A stretch of 64,000 bases of DNA from Magnetococcales bacterium (lineage in GTDB: Bacteria > Pseudomonadota > Magnetococcia > Magnetococcales > JADFYX01). Both the position numbers and the translations under genes were made by a program. The notes beneath the pieces are model-generated. The model was not told where the DNA came from and searched no databases. It was given only the letters and a program-made list of their open reading frames with translations. Location of the stretch: the NCBI GenBank assembly GCA_002753565.1, contig PEAM01000018.1, forward strand, positions 1 through 64,000. The letters are read 5' to 3'. Position 1 is the first letter of the stretch; each line of letters begins with the position of its first letter. Positions 16,280 to 26,779 of this stretch are shown in pieces.

Positions 16280-19108
16280 TTACTCTATCAGAGATTTTAA
16301 CAAGGCTTGGCTCGCCTTTTCAAACTCCGCTTCCAAAGCAACAATCATCTCGCTGGTGACCGCCCAATTTTTCATCTCAACCTTGCCTTTTAGCCGGATA
16401 GCACTGATTTTTACCCGCTTGGCCCCCACATCAGCAGCAGCTTTTTTAAACCATTCCGCCTCTTTCAACAGCTTGGTCACACTGCGGTCACTGAGAGCCT
16501 GTCGAATCATCTGCAGATGGTTTAATCCGCCATCAAGAAACAGCGACCTGCAGGTAACAAACTGTTCCGGTTCCATCTCCACTGAAAAGAGCGCAGGCAG
16601 GGGCTGTTTGGCTGTCTCCGGGCTTTTGTAATGGGTTTGGCGTTTTCTGGCATAGGGTTTGACCGTTTCGATAAGCTCAGCAGCCCGGTAAGGTTTGCGC
16701 AGATAGGCGTTCATACCCGCCTTAAGACATCTCTTCTCTTCCGAACGCATGGCTCTGGCCGTCACGGCAACGATGGGAATCTGGGGATCGCACACCCCGC
16801 CCACAGCACCTTGACGGATCTTCAAAGTGGCCTCATACCCATCCATCTTCTGCATGTGAAGATCCATCAAAACCAGATCAAACGGTTCTTGAGACAGCCT
16901 CTCCAGCGCCTCCACTCCATTGCAGGAGAGCGTGACGGTATGACCGACCCGCTCCAGAATGGTCGTAGCCAATTTTTGATTGTTGATCAGATCTTCTACA
17001 AGCAAGATACGCATGGGGATGGTCTGTCGGCAGGGTACGAAGAGAGAGGCCTTCTCCACCTCTGGCTTGGTTGCTCTGCCCAGAATAACATCGATCTCAT
17101 TGATCAGATTAAAGAGCTTGATGGGCTTTTTGATCGGGGCAATGTGTTGGAACCTCGGCTCCATCTCCTGCCGGGAGGCCCAGACATGAGTGGGTACCAT
17201 CATTAAAAGGTTGGCCCGATCCAGCAGGGGGTGGCCTGGATGATCAGGATGAGGATAGCCGACCAACGTCAGGCCAAAATCCACCAGGATAAGATCAACG
17301 GTTATTGTCTCTTGGGAACAGATCACGAGCTGGTCGAGTAGCCCTTGATTATCCCTCACCTCACACACGCTAGCCCCATAGCGACTGAGCATGGCAACCA
17401 GTATTCTTCTTCCGGTCTCATGGGCATCAGCTACGATAATGTGCAACCCCTGAAGGTGGGAAGAGCCTGGCTCTTGTTGACGGACATCCATTCCCCCAAA
17501 CAGACGAGCGTCGGCTGGATCCCCGCGCTGACCCACCCCGAATTGGGCCGTAAAGTGAAAAATGCTCCCCTCCCCCTCTTTGCTCTCAACCCAAATCTCT
17601 CCCCCCATCAACTCAACCAGACATTTGGAGATGGTCAAACCCAAACCGGTTCCCCCATACTGACGGGTGGTGGAGCCATCCACCTGGGTAAATTGATTGA
17701 AAATGGCCTTCATCCTATCCTTGGGAATACCAATGCCGGTATCGGCGATCAGAAAGTGCAACACAACCGTCTGGTCCCCTCTGGGTTGACCAGCCATCCG
17801 CTCAACAACAATGGTGATTTCACCCTCGGAGGTAAATTTGATGGCGTTGTTGACCAGATTGAAGATGATCTGATTCAACCGCAGAGGGTCTCCCACCAGA
17901 GTTGGAATATCCGGGTCGATATCACAATAGAGCTCCAGCTCACTCTTATGGACCAGCACCGCCAGCATTTCACTGACATTTTCAATCCGACCTCGCAGAT
18001 CGAAGGTGAGCCGTTCCAGAGTCAGCTGACCCGCCTCAATTTTGGAAAAATCGAGAATATCGTTGATAAGTCGCAGCAGGGTATTGGCAGAGTTTTGAAC
18101 TATTTCCAGGTTTTCTCGCTGATCTTCGGTCAGGTTTGAGGTTAAAACCAGCTCGGTCATTCCCATGATGGCGTTCATGGGGCTACGGATTTCATGACTC
18201 ATATTGGCTAAAAATTCGCTTTTGATCCGATTGGAAGACTCTGCCACATCCAAGGTTTCAAGCAGGGAGCGCAAGAGCTGTTTGCGGTCGGTGACATCTT
18301 GCAAAAAAGCGGTAAAAAAGTGCTTTCCATTTCGTGTAATAGAGGCAACCCCCACCGACAGTTCAACCGAGTTGCCATCCGAGCGAACTCCAATCGCCTC
18401 AAATCTTCGTTTAAAGACCGGCTGACTCTCGCCAGGGAGGGTGGATTGAAACCGTTTATCCTGATGCAGGTCAGGGAGATCCAGCATATTGGCCAGATCC
18501 CGTCCGATAACCTGGTGTTTGGCATAGCCAAACAGCTCTTCGGAGGCCGGGTTGAAATCCATGATCTGTCCTTCATCGTTGATGGTGATGATGGCATCCA
18601 TGGCATGATCCAAAATGGATTGCAGCTGCTCTTCCTGACTTTTCAACGTGGCGGTACGCTCTTTAAGGGCGAAAACAGCCTGAGAGAGTTGGTTTCTGTT
18701 CTGCTCCAAGGCCTGTTTCTGCCGTTGCAGGTCGAGATGCACCCTTACCCGGTTTTTCAGGCGTAAAGGGTGGGTCGGTTTCACCAGAAAATCGATCGCA
18801 CCCAACCCAAAACCAACCGACTCATTCTCCACATCCTGCATGGCAGAAATAAAAATAACCGGTATCTCTTTTAACGCTGGGTCGGCTTTGAGCAGACGAC
18901 ACACTTCATAGCCGTCCATATCCGGCATTAAAATGTCCAGCAAGATGAGGTTGGGACGCTGCAAGTCAGCTATTTTCAGGCAGTCGGAGCCATTGGTGGC
19001 AAAAAAAATGCGGTACTCATCTGCCAAGATTTCATGGAACAGTTCAATGTTATCCGTCTCGTCATCCACAACCAGAATGGATTGAACATTCTGCTCCTCT
19101 CTGTTCAT
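16280..19108 (-). CDS. Hybrid histidine kinase: REC-PAS-HisKA-HATPase-REC-REC with degenerate Hpt
   Basis: This 942-residue cytoplasmic protein has no membrane segment. A receiver domain comes first (residues about 8-125, VVDDETDN and [13 protein letters not shown]). After a coiled linker is a PAS domain (about 165-285). The kinase core follows: HisKA with [18 protein letters not shown] and an HATPase with DTGIGIP and [10 protein letters not shown]. Next is a divergent receiver (VADAHE, LILVDFG) and a canonical receiver ([25 protein letters not shown]). The C-terminal 90 residues resemble an Hpt domain, but Glu near residue 885 ([13 protein letters not shown]) replaces the phosphorylated His. 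Its start overlaps the preceding kinase gene by 4 bases (ATGA), so it is the last gene of a three-gene signalling operon. Confidence 0.88.
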   Translation of the reverse strand: MNREEQNVQSILVVDDETDNIELFHEILADEYRIFFATNGSDCLKIADLQRPNLILLDILMPDMDGYEVCRLLKADPALKEIPVIFISAMQDVENESVGFGLGAIDFLVKPTHPLRLKNRVRVHLDLQRQKQALEQNRNQLSQAVFALKERTATLKSQEEQLQSILDHAMDAIITINDEGQIMDFNPASEELFGYAKHQVIGRDLANMLDLPDLHQDKRFQSTLPGESQPVFKRRFEAIGVRSDGNSVELSVGVASITRNGKHFFTAFLQDVTDRKQLLRSLLETLDVAESSNRIKSEFLANMSHEIRSPMNAIMGMTELVLTSNLTEDQRENLEIVQNSANTLLRLINDILDFSKIEAGQLTLERLTFDLRGRIENVSEMLAVLVHKSELELYCDIDPDIPTLVGDPLRLNQIIFNLVNNAIKFTSEGEITIVVERMAGQPRGDQTVVLHFLIADTGIGIPKDRMKAIFNQFTQVDGSTTRQYGGTGLGLTISKCLVELMGGEIWVESKEGEGSIFHFTAQFGVGQRGDPADARLFGGMDVRQQEPGSSHLQGLHIIVADAHETGRRILVAMLSRYGASVCEVRDNQGLLDQLVICSQETITVDLILVDFGLTLVGYPHPDHPGHPLLDRANLLMMVPTHVWASRQEMEPRFQHIAPIKKPIKLFNLINEIDVILGRATKPEVEKASLFVPCRQTIPMRILLVEDLINNQKLATTILERVGHTVTLSCNGVEALERLSQEPFDLVLMDLHMQKMDGYEATLKIRQGAVGGVCDPQIPIVAVTARAMRSEEKRCLKAGMNAYLRKPYRAAELIETVKPYARKRQTHYKSPETAKQPLPALFSVEMEPEQFVTCRSLFLDGGLNHLQMIRQALSDRSVTKLLKEAEWFKKAAADVGAKRVKISAIRLKGKVEMKNWAVTSEMIVALEAEFEKASQALLKSLIE

Positions 19109-22100
19109 TTAAGACCATTCCCCGGCAAGCCAAGTCTCTTGACCAGAAGAGAGAGAGAGTCCAGGGCCGTAGCAAAGTCGAGCCTGCCGACATTCTCTGA
19201 CAATCGTTGGATCTCCTCTTGGTAGCCATGGCCTTGGAGAGCATCCACCAACTCTCTCACCTGCTTACCTGCTCCCATATCGTTGGTTTCAAGAGAGTGT
19301 TTCAAGCCTGAAACCATTTGCGATACCATATGGATGTCCAGCCCCCCTCCCCCCACCAACTTGGGCTCCGGGGTCGGCTCAATATTGAGTTTTTCCAGCT
19401 GTTCAGCCGACGCCAACACCGTTTTCAACGCCGCTTCGAAGGGGATGATTCCTGCCACCACCTCACGACTCTCACCCTTTTTGATGGTCTGCTCCCACTT
19501 GATTGCCGCATGATACAACCCCTCGGCACCAATATTTCCCGCACTGCCTTTAAGGGTATGAACAAGACAGGTGGCTCGCTCAAAATCCCCTCGATCAAGG
19601 GCTTCTCGCACAATTTGAATGGTGTTTTGGTTCTTTTTTCTAAACGATCCAATCAACTTTTTCTGCAACACCCGATTACCCTTTACCCGCACCAGACCCT
19701 TTTTCAGATCGATCCCCGGCAGACTATCCGGCATAACCACCTCCTCCCCCCGATCTTTTTCAATCTCTCGCTCGGGGGTGTACCCCTCCCGCTTGCTTGG
19801 CTTGAGCCACTGCAGGAGAGACTCATACAACGGTACCAGCTCGATGGGTTTGGTCAGATGGTCGTTCATACCCGCTTCAAGACATTTTTCCCGGTCGCCG
19901 GTCATGTTATGGGCGGTCATGGCGATAATGGGAATAGGCCCTATTTGGGGGTCGCTGCGCAGGATTCTGGTTGCTTCCAACCCATCCATCTCCGGCATTT
20001 GCAGATCCATTAAAATCAAATCGAAGTGAGCCTCCTTGTTGTGCAGGGTCTCGACAGCCTCCCGACCATTCTCCACCACGGTCACATGAAAGCCCAAATC
20101 GTCGAGGATCTCCTGGGCAACCTGCTGGTTGATAAGGTTATCTTCCGCCAACAAAAGGCGCGAACCCGATCGACTCTTTCGCAGTTCAGACTCTAAAACC
20201 GCCTCCCGCGATGGGATTGCAGGGGTGAGGGTCGTGGGCTGGGTCATGTGGGTCAGGATGGTGTCCAACAGAGTGGAGGGGGTAACCGGTTTGCTTAAAA
20301 AACCATCCAACGACACCTCATCAGCCCGAGCCATCACCTCCTCTCGAGAGTAGGAGGTGACCATCACCAGGGTGGGAACGGCTGACGTGCCGTAGTGTTC
20401 TTTCACCTTGGCCAAAGTCTCGATACCATCCATCTGTGGCATCTGCCAATCCATCAAGATCAGATCAAACGGTGGCTGCTCCTGTTGGTTGGCCAAAGCC
20501 TCCAAGGCCGCCGGCCCCGAACGGCAGGCGGTGACTTCGAAGGAGAAGGAGGTGAGCAGTGACTGGAGTATCTCCAGGGAGGTAGGGTTATCATCCACAA
20601 CCATCACCCGCAATCGACCCAAGGTCGTTAGCAAGGATGGGCTTTTTTTAGCCTGCTGGGCGCGGTGACCAAATGCGGCAGAAAAAGAGAAAATCGACCC
20701 TTCGCCCTCTTGACTCTCCACACCAATCTTTCCCCCCATCATACCCACCAGACGTTGGCAGATGGTCAAGCCCAATCCGGTCCCGCCATATTTGCGGGTA
20801 ATGGAACTATCGGCCTGACTAAAGGCCTTGAAAAGATTCTTCAGTTGATCAGGGGTCATGCCGATTCCGGTATCTCGGATGGAAAACCCAAGCCAGGAAA
20901 AATGGTCCGTCTGGTGGCGTGGCTCAATGGAGATGACAATCTCCCCGGAGTCGGTAAACTTGATGGCGTTATTGGTCAGATTGATCAATATCTGCGTCAA
21001 CCGCAGCGGGTCCCCGGTTAGATAGAGGGGGGTATCGGGGTGGAAGTGATAGAGAAATTCAATCCCCTTCTCCTCGGCTTTAATCACACTTAATTCCGCC
21101 ACATTTTTTAAAACATCTTCCAGGCTGAAATCGATATTTTCCAGTGTCAACCGGTTGGCCTCGATCTTGGAGAAGTCGAGAATATCATTTAAAATACCCA
21201 AAAGAGACTGGGCAGAGCGTTGAATCATGCTCAAATAATCACTCTGCTTACGGCTGAGCTTGGTCTTGAGCAGAAGGTGTCCCATACCGACGATGGCGTT
21301 CATGGGGGTACGAATCTCATGGCTCATATTGGCCAGAAATTCACTTTTGGATTGGCTGGCCATCTCGGCTGTTTTCTTGGCATCCGCCAACTCCCGGTCA
21401 CCCTTATAACGTATCAGCAATACCGCCAGGGTGTGTGAAATACTCCAGAGGTACGCCTCCTCTTCCTGTCGACGCCGATGGCCCTCGGGCAGATAGATTG
21501 AGATCACACCCAACACCGAACCCTGAGCCAAAATGGGCACACAATAGTGACCGTGGGGCTGCATGGAGGGGGTTTTAAAGTCGTGCAAGGCATTGACATG
21601 GTCGGCAAACACCATCTCCCGACTCTGAGCGGCCCGCCCACATAAGCAGTGTCCTACCTCCACCTCCGTGCAGTTTTTGATCAAATCCAAAGTAAGGCCA
21701 AATTGCGTCGCCATCTCCAACTTTTCCGACTGCTCATTCATCAGAAAAATGGCCCCCTTATCCCGTGTCATCAACCAGGCATCATCCAACACCAGCCTCA
21801 GGGATTTTTGCAGCAGAAAGGGTAGAGGGTGGTTCTCCATACCCAATCGCAAGATTTCTGTAATAATCTCTCTGGAACGCAAGGCCCGGGCGTTTCTCAC
21901 CTCCAGATCCGACATGGCCTCATCCAGAATACGCAGTTCATCGCCGTATGATCGGGTGTTGAGGGTGGAGCCTAATCGGGTTTGAGCCGATCGGTTCACC
22001 CCGGCGGTCAACTTCCGAACACGGGCCACAACAATAAAAGCCAGCCCCAACAGAGCAGCAACCAAACTAATGGCCATGGCACCCCGCAGCAACCGCTCCT

Positions 22101-22944
22101 CTGCCAGCAACTGGTCGCTGAAATTCTTGGCCCGGCTTCGCTGGACCATGACCGATAAATTGAGAGCAACTTCCGAGCTGCCATAATCCTCGTACTCTTT
22201 GCCAACCAAGACATATTCGGACAAAAGATCGGTAAATCGATCCTCTGTATGTACCTCGTGAGGAATATTGTCTGCAACCACGCGGGGCGGGGTGTCAATG
22301 GTGATGACAACAGCCAGATCATCCGCCCCCGTCAAGGGGTAGATGGTGTTCATCAGGTCATCATCCACCTCCCGGATCAACATTAAATAGGCAAGGGTCT
22401 GCCTCTCTCCATCCCTGATGGGGGACGTAGTCATAAAAAGAGGGTCATCCTGATTGGCTGTCGTTAAAACCTGACCCTGACTTTTTTCCAGAAAAAAAGG
22501 GAGATTTGCCAATACCCAGGAAGGGGTCGGCTTTTGCCGGACTGAGTAAGACTCCAGAAGGGTGCCATCAACGGAAAAGAGCAAAAAATGGCTAGGCAAA
22601 ACCTGTCGCCATAAGCTGACAGGAGGCAACCAACGGGGTGGGCGGCGATGAAGAACAACCTCTCCACCGGTTGAGGCCTCTGCCCTGTCGAGAAAATAAT
22701 GGATGGTATTGTAGTTGCTGGTCAACAGGCGGGAGAGGCCTTTAAACTGGATCTTATACTTATCCATGGCGCCGCGGACCGAACGCAAACCCCGCCCCAG
22801 CTCGGCATGCAGCGCGTTGGTTGCCAACTCCTTAAAACGGTAGGATTGAAATCGGTCCATCCCCCAACTAACCAGCAGGCTGACCAAAATCCCGGCCACC
22901 ACCGCCTGAACAGCCAGGGGAAATTTATCCAACCACCGCCTCAC
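19105..22944 (-). CDS. Membrane hybrid histidine kinase with GAF, two receivers and Hpt
   Basis: The 1279-residue protein has an N-terminal membrane helix (about 12-30), a periplasmic sensor of about 250 residues and a second helix near 290-312. A cytoplasmic GAF-like domain follows (about 370-515; contains [16 protein letters not shown]). The kinase core has [15 protein letters not shown] (His near 545) and [12 protein letters not shown]. Two receivers follow (VVDDNPTS with [13 protein letters not shown], and [10 protein letters not shown] with [13 protein letters not shown]). The Hpt domain is intact, with [11 protein letters not shown] near 1130. All phosphorelay residues are visible. The upstream gene encodes a periplasmic binding protein and overlaps it by 4 bases, so that protein is probably the ligand receptor for this kinase (inference). 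Confidence 0.9.
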   Translation of the reverse strand: MRRWLDKFPLAVQAVVAGILVSLLVSWGMDRFQSYRFKELATNALHAELGRGLRSVRGAMDKYKIQFKGLSRLLTSNYNTIHYFLDRAEASTGGEVVLHRRPPRWLPPVSLWRQVLPSHFLLFSVDGTLLESYSVRQKPTPSWVLANLPFFLEKSQGQVLTTANQDDPLFMTTSPIRDGERQTLAYLMLIREVDDDLMNTIYPLTGADDLAVVITIDTPPRVVADNIPHEVHTEDRFTDLLSEYVLVGKEYEDYGSSEVALNLSVMVQRSRAKNFSDQLLAEERLLRGAMAISLVAALLGLAFIVVARVRKLTAGVNRSAQTRLGSTLNTRSYGDELRILDEAMSDLEVRNARALRSREIITEILRLGMENHPLPFLLQKSLRLVLDDAWLMTRDKGAIFLMNEQSEKLEMATQFGLTLDLIKNCTEVEVGHCLCGRAAQSREMVFADHVNALHDFKTPSMQPHGHYCVPILAQGSVLGVISIYLPEGHRRRQEEEAYLWSISHTLAVLLIRYKGDRELADAKKTAEMASQSKSEFLANMSHEIRTPMNAIVGMGHLLLKTKLSRKQSDYLSMIQRSAQSLLGILNDILDFSKIEANRLTLENIDFSLEDVLKNVAELSVIKAEEKGIEFLYHFHPDTPLYLTGDPLRLTQILINLTNNAIKFTDSGEIVISIEPRHQTDHFSWLGFSIRDTGIGMTPDQLKNLFKAFSQADSSITRKYGGTGLGLTICQRLVGMMGGKIGVESQEGEGSIFSFSAAFGHRAQQAKKSPSLLTTLGRLRVMVVDDNPTSLEILQSLLTSFSFEVTACRSGPAALEALANQQEQPPFDLILMDWQMPQMDGIETLAKVKEHYGTSAVPTLVMVTSYSREEVMARADEVSLDGFLSKPVTPSTLLDTILTHMTQPTTLTPAIPSREAVLESELRKSRSGSRLLLAEDNLINQQVAQEILDDLGFHVTVVENGREAVETLHNKEAHFDLILMDLQMPEMDGLEATRILRSDPQIGPIPIIAMTAHNMTGDREKCLEAGMNDHLTKPIELVPLYESLLQWLKPSKREGYTPEREIEKDRGEEVVMPDSLPGIDLKKGLVRVKGNRVLQKKLIGSFRKKNQNTIQIVREALDRGDFERATCLVHTLKGSAGNIGAEGLYHAAIKWEQTIKKGESREVVAGIIPFEAALKTVLASAEQLEKLNIEPTPEPKLVGGGGLDIHMVSQMVSGLKHSLETNDMGAGKQVRELVDALQGHGYQEEIQRLSENVGRLDFATALDSLSLLVKRLGLPGNGLK

Positions 22945-23951
22945 GAATCGGGCTCTCCAATCAACTCATCGCCCACAAAACGCCATCCTGCCTTACGCAG
23001 ATGGTCGGCAGGAATAATAAACATGGCGGGATCATATGACTCTTGATGTGACAAAAGATAACGCACCAGTTTTTGCGCCTCCTCCTTTTGCGAGGCGCCA
23101 CTCCAGGTGGTGATATTGACCACATTATAAAGAGGATAGCGACCATCGACGACCACCCCTGATTGATCGGGATGGAGGTTGTCGAGGGTTAATATTTTCA
23201 GCCGCTCAAGCTGTTTTGGTGTCAACAGCCAGCGGGCCAAAAAGCCAACGGCTTTGGGGTCGGCTGCCACCGTATCCATCATGTCGGGAATGCTGCTGAC
23301 GTTATGGATCATGGGGGAGTGAAGGTCTTCGTTGTCTATCAGCAGTCGCCAATGGCCTGGGCGAATTTTGCAGTGCATCCGGGTAATGGGTTTAACCGGA
23401 CCCTTGACGGATTGGGCCTTGGGGTCAGCCAAGCCGTTCCAGTAGGGGATCTCCCCAGAAAAAAGATGCTGCGCCTCTTGGAGCGAGAGATTGTCGACCG
23501 GATTGGTCGGGTGGGCAATTAAAACATTGGGGATAATGCCTACCGTATGAAAAACCAGACCCGGAAGCCGATCAGACAAGGCAGGTGGACAGCAAAAGCC
23601 GGCAATATCGGCACCCTTGCTGGCAATCAAGCCGGTACTGGTTCCACAGGTTCCCTCCACAACCACAATAGAGAGGCCATGTTTTTTTCCATAGGCCTCA
23701 ATAAGGATCTTGGCTGCGGGATAGAAGTGCTGGTCTAGAGAGACAAACAGGTCGGGGCTGCCCAGATGGCTGGGATAGGTGATGCTCTTCTCCTGCCACC
23801 CTGGGGAGACCAACCATTTGGACTCCTTGGGCTCTGAAAAGGCTGGCCCCTGCAAAGAGGGGTTCAGGCTATCGGCTACAGCCTGCATGGAGAAGGTTTG
23901 AAAAAAAATGACCCACAATAATGCCCAACAACATCGTCCGACCAGCTCCAT
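22941..23951 (-). CDS. Periplasmic substrate-binding protein, PstS-like, signalling-associated
   Basis: This 336-residue protein has a signal peptide (ending near SMQAVADS) and a type II periplasmic-binding fold. [27 protein letters not shown] resembles the ligand-binding loop of PstS-type proteins, as do [30 protein letters not shown] and the C-terminal GRYPLYNVV and [12 protein letters not shown]. No transporter permease or ATPase lies nearby. Two giant sensor kinases follow with 4-base overlaps, so a role as soluble receptor for the membrane kinase is more likely than import. The ligand is probably a small oxyanion or metal complex but cannot be read from sequence. GGAGG lies just before the ATG. 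Confidence 0.8.
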   Translation of the reverse strand: MELVGRCCWALLWVIFFQTFSMQAVADSLNPSLQGPAFSEPKESKWLVSPGWQEKSITYPSHLGSPDLFVSLDQHFYPAAKILIEAYGKKHGLSIVVVEGTCGTSTGLIASKGADIAGFCCPPALSDRLPGLVFHTVGIIPNVLIAHPTNPVDNLSLQEAQHLFSGEIPYWNGLADPKAQSVKGPVKPITRMHCKIRPGHWRLLIDNEDLHSPMIHNVSSIPDMMDTVAADPKAVGFLARWLLTPKQLERLKILTLDNLHPDQSGVVVDGRYPLYNVVNITTWSGASQKEEAQKLVRYLLSHQESYDPAMFIIPADHLRKAGWRFVGDELIGEPDS

Positions 23952-24092
23952 GATCCACCTCCTGCATTTTCCATCCTTAAGGATGTTTTATCTCATCGAT
24001 AATGAAAAAATTCAGGGTTCATTATGGCATAGGCCAACGGGTAGGAACAGAAAAATTGTCTAGTCGGTCCATCCACCCCTCTCCATAAAACG

Positions 24093-24141
24093 CCAAGAGG
24101 ACAAGAGATGCCACAGCACGCCCTTGTCCTCTTGGTTTTTT
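24093..24141. terminator. Perfect 13-base hairpin with T run, bidirectional
   Basis: CCAAGAGGACAAG (24093-24105) pairs perfectly with 24123-24135, and TTTTTT follows on the plus strand. On the minus strand it lies 35-80 bases after the mamC stop and is followed by CGTTTTA, so it should end mamC transcription before the binding-protein gene. Confidence 0.8.
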
Positions 24142-24175
24142 ACCTGGCACTAGTTGAGTAGTGGAAACATCCTGC

Positions 24176-24643
24176 TTAGCTGGACTTCTCTTCTTCCTTG
24201 GCTGGCTCTGGCAGGTCGGTTTTGGCCCCTTCAATCATCATGGTCTCTTGGGGTTCAGACTCTTTCTCATCATGGGAGGCGGCAAAAGCCTCATCCATTT
24301 CATCGTCGAGATCACCCTGAAAATCTTTATTGATCTGGGTTTCGACATACTCTACACCATAATCCCACGCATATTTTCCCGCCGCAGCAGCCACAAAAGC
24401 GGTCCCCAAAGAGAGGGCCAACCCACCCCCAACCACACCGGCTGTAAAAGCACTGAAAGCGGTAGCGACACCGGCTCCAACCGTCTCCTTACCGGTATCG
24501 ATTGCCAACTCCCTGTTAGTCATTTCGCCCTTTCTGACTTTACTGATATTTTTGGCTAAAGCGGCCGAACCACCCACGACGCCACCCAAGACACCAACCC
24601 CACCGACACTCTTGGAAAGAAACATTGCAAGGTTAAAAGACAT
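24176..24643 (-). CDS. mamC: MamC (Mms13) magnetosome membrane protein
   Basis: The 155-residue protein matches MamC along its first 105 residues. It has KSVGGVGVLGGVVGGSAALAKN as membrane helix 1, then a short charged loop (SKVRKGEMTNRELAIDTGKE). A Gly/Ala-rich helix pair (VGAGVATAFSAF, VGGGLALSLGTAFVAAAAGK) and the hallmark KYAWDYGVE follow. In magnetotactic bacteria MamC is an abundant magnetosome membrane protein, and its loop between helices contacts magnetite and affects crystal size. The C-terminal 45 residues are very acidic (DDEMDEAF, HDEKESEPQE). A -10-like TATAAT lies 37 bases upstream, and GGAG precedes the ATG. No other mam or mms gene is in the window, so this copy stands outside an obvious magnetosome cluster. 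Confidence 0.92.
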   Translation of the reverse strand: MSFNLAMFLSKSVGGVGVLGGVVGGSAALAKNISKVRKGEMTNRELAIDTGKETVGAGVATAFSAFTAGVVGGGLALSLGTAFVAAAAGKYAWDYGVEYVETQINKDFQGDLDDEMDEAFAASHDEKESEPQETMMIEGAKTDLPEPAKEEEKSS

Positions 24644-24679
24644 TCAAAATACTCCAGAAAATAAGTTTTTATCACGATT

Positions 24680-24685
24680 ATTATA
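24680..24685 (-). promoter_or_regulatory. Candidate -10 element for mamC
   Basis: TATAAT on the minus strand, 37 bases before the mamC start codon, matches the sigma-70 -10 consensus exactly. The sequence 16-18 bases upstream has no good TTGACA match, so the promoter may need an activator or be weak. The predicted leader is about 30 bases and contains GGAG. Confidence 0.45.
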
Positions 24686-24888
24686 GACTAATAAACAGAC
24701 ATCGCCCCCCCCTGACTGACGGTCTCATCGGGAGCAGGTCTTCAACAAGCAGGAGATATTATCACCACTCAAACACCCGATTATATCGTCAAGAACCCTC
24801 CTTGTCCAACCCATTGCTACACACCATGCAACATGGACTGATGGTCTTTGCCATGCGGCCGCCTTGGTTGAGATTGGAAAAACAGCCT

Positions 24889-24913
24889 CGACTGGAAAAA
24901 AATTTTCCAGTCG
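24889..24913. terminator. Perfect 11-base hairpin in the mamC upstream region
   Basis: CGACTGGAAAA (24889-24899) and TTTTCCAGTCG (24903-24913) pair perfectly around AAA. The arms end in A and T runs, so an RNA in either direction would have terminator character. It would insulate mamC from the right-hand gene or end a short untranslated transcript. Confidence 0.5.
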
Positions 24914-25139
24914 CTCTAACTCTCCAAAATTCAAAACAAAACAATTGTAACAACTCTGTATCATCTCTGGAACGGTAGATTCTTTTCCAGGGGGTCAGGT
25001 GATCTTTTGACAGAGATTAATCAGCCAAGAGACGAATATTAAACAACTGTTCCATGGTTATGGGGATTGGCACGATTCATGAGATGTACTTCATAACACA
25101 TGATGTCAATCAAAAGGTCACGGCAGTTTCGTGACTGGA

Positions 25140-25293
25140 ACCAGGAACCTTGGCTCCTACCCCCCCTACTCTGGCTGCCGAGGTTCCTGGTCGATCTTTA
25201 AACAGGGAACAAGAAGGGTTGAGCTACGGGTTTCCCGTACCTCTCACCAAGGGCCCGGCCATCCATCTTTTAACACGGTTGCCGGGTCCTTGG
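25140..25293 (+). ncRNA. Three consecutive stem-loops: candidate structured leader or small RNA
   Basis: Three hairpins lie in a row: 25140-25154 with 25177-25191 (14 of 15 pairs), 25225-25230 with 25234-25239 (TACGGG-TTT-CCCGTA, perfect) and 25247-25259 with 25281-25293 (12 of 13 pairs). They end 54 bases before the ATG of the 118-residue gene. The gap from the last stem to the ribosome site is unstructured. This could be a regulatory 5' leader, a small RNA or REP-like DNA. No known riboswitch core was recognised. Confidence 0.4.
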
Positions 25294-25347
25294 CGCAGAA
25301 GAGAACATCACCAGCTATTCACCCCCCTTTCATCTCAAGGAGACCCC

Positions 25348-25704
25348 ATGAACGGCAAAGGCAGACAGCGTGAGCAAGAACATGATAACAACGACACCCA
25401 TCTGTGGATGGCCGTGTTGGATAGAGCCGTTCGTGATCTGATCTCATTAGAGCGCATTCGCAAAGAGAACAGTGCCGTAGAAGAAGATCCGGTTTTCCGC
25501 TATGACTACCGTAGCCTGAAAAAGTGGTTTTTTTCTCCATCCATGGACCCAGGGGCCTTCAACTGGATCTGCTCTTTGGTCAATATCGACCCCAACTGGG
25601 CATTGAAACGGTTGGAAGTTCGACTGAAAGTCGGGTTGAAAACCCAACCTCAAACCAAAAAAGAGACCTGCTCGTCCGCTCCATCCCGAGCCATTGCCGC
25701 CTGA
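25348..25704 (+). CDS. Small soluble protein of unknown function
   Basis: The 118-residue protein is not recognised. It is polar, with no signal or membrane segment. The central part (FRYDYRSLKKWFFSPSMDPGAFNWICSLVNIDPNWALKRLE) looks like a compact helical domain. WICSLVNIDPNWALKRLEV resembles the helical pattern of small phage or regulator DNA-binding proteins, but this is weak. ATG at 25348 is preceded by AAGGAG at 7 bases, which fixes the start; the frame extends upstream without a ribosome site. It is preceded by three stem-loops and followed by a perfect 17-base hairpin, so it looks like an independent unit. Confidence 0.65.
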   Translation: MNGKGRQREQEHDNNDTHLWMAVLDRAVRDLISLERIRKENSAVEEDPVFRYDYRSLKKWFFSPSMDPGAFNWICSLVNIDPNWALKRLEVRLKVGLKTQPQTKKETCSSAPSRAIAA

Positions 25705-25710
25705 GTAGCA

Positions 25711-25748
25711 CCCTTGAACCTGGAAACAGCCGTTTCCAGGTTCAAGGG
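25711..25748. terminator. Perfect 17-base hairpin with AGCC loop
   Basis: Arms 25711-25727 and 25732-25748 are fully complementary (CCCTTGAACCTGGAAAC). The hairpin starts 6 bases after the stop of the 118-residue gene. There is no T run, so it may act as a 3'-stabilising structure or a factor-dependent terminator. Confidence 0.7.
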
Positions 25749-25948
25749 AACGTGCCAGACCCCTGGTAGGTTTTTAAGGTGTGCCACTATGGTCGACACT
25801 CTTCGGTCCGGTTGCTGACGGGCCGAAGAGCCCTAAACAGCCCCCCTTTTTTTCTCTCTTCTGCCATTGCCCCCGGCGGTTTCCCATAGTGATGACCGGT
25901 CTATTCACAGCCCACCGGCTTAGCCAAGGCTCACGGCCAAAAAGCAGG

Positions 25949-26779
25949 CTATTGGGGCTTTTTTTTCAAGGTGAGGGTCAACTGCCAGGGTAGGGAGGGA
26001 AGGGCCAAAGTGAGGGTTTTTTCCTGGTGTGTGTTACCGCTGTTGGTGGGTGCATAAATAGCCGAAGGATAACCGGCCTCTAAAATTTTGTTCATCTCAT
26101 CCGTTGTCAGGGTCACCTTTTGCTGCCCCGACTCTTTAGCCAACTGTTTCAGTTGCTCTAAATCCCGCCCCGCCTGTCTTCCCTCCTCCTGAGCAGAGGG
26201 AGATGGGTTGTAGACCGGTGTCGGGTAATAGTCCTGAATGATATCATCACGCTCCTGCTCGGAGGGGCGCAGGGAGACATTCAGTGGCTGATCAATGGCA
26301 GATTGGATCTCTTTTTGTCGGATGGAGATGACGATGGCAAGACCAAAAAACAGCACCGCACTGGTAATCCAAACCAGGGTAAAGCCCAAAGCCGGGGACC
26401 GTTCCACAATTTCATCGCTGGGATTGACCGGGTTATAGAAGACAGTCACCATTTTATCTTTGGGGTATCGCTCAACCACCTTTTGGGCAAACTGTTCAAA
26501 CAAAAAAGAGTTCACCCCGATCCCATATTGTATGCGTGTACCAACATAAGGCTTGCCATCCACCCGATAGAGAAAATGAATTTCAGTATGGTAGACCCCA
26601 CCAATATTTAGAAACAGCGGCTTTTTTTTAACCAACTGCGAGAGAATGATATTCCCCTTCACACTAGGCCAGTCAGACGTTTTATTGTGTTGGATAACGG
26701 GGTGGGCAGCAAAAATAAAAAAAGTGACGGACAAGACAACGGACAGATTGCGCAACAGCAGATAAAATTTATATCCCAT
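25949..26779 (-). CDS. DUF3592-domain membrane protein
   Basis: This 276-residue protein has a membrane helix at residues about 9-27 and a second near 128-148. The intervening domain fits DUF3592: WPSVKGNIILSQ, FLYRVDGKPYVGTRIQYG, ERYPKDKMVTVFYNPVNPSDEIVE. After the second helix is a cytoplasmic tail with a Pro-rich stretch (YYPTPVYNPSPSAQEEGRQ) and a C-terminal beta-rich end. The family is of unknown function. It is monocistronic, on the minus strand and not linked to neighbours by close spacing. Confidence 0.8.
   Translation of the reverse strand: MGYKFYLLLRNLSVVLSVTFFIFAAHPVIQHNKTSDWPSVKGNIILSQLVKKKPLFLNIGGVYHTEIHFLYRVDGKPYVGTRIQYGIGVNSFLFEQFAQKVVERYPKDKMVTVFYNPVNPSDEIVERSPALGFTLVWITSAVLFFGLAIVISIRQKEIQSAIDQPLNVSLRPSEQERDDIIQDYYPTPVYNPSPSAQEEGRQAGRDLEQLKQLAKESGQQKVTLTTDEMNKILEAGYPSAIYAPTNSGNTHQEKTLTLALPSLPWQLTLTLKKKPQ

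Larger units (their letters stand above)
24644..25347. other. Noncoding region upstream of mamC, rich in hairpins
   Basis: About 700 bases lie between the divergent mamC and the 118-residue gene. The mamC-proximal part holds the TATAAT box. A perfect 11-base hairpin lies at 24889-24913 (CGACTGGAAAA with its complement, AAA loop). The distal part has three consecutive stem-loops at 25140-25293. No convincing gene is seen. Frames that run through the distal part from 25131 or 25150 owe their openness to GC-rich hairpin sequence and lack ribosome sites. Confidence 0.5.

Noticed and set aside
25131-25373. Frames through the hairpin-rich stretch upstream of 25348
   Set aside because: They cross three stem-loops, lack ribosome sites, and the true gene has AAGGAG before ATG 25348.
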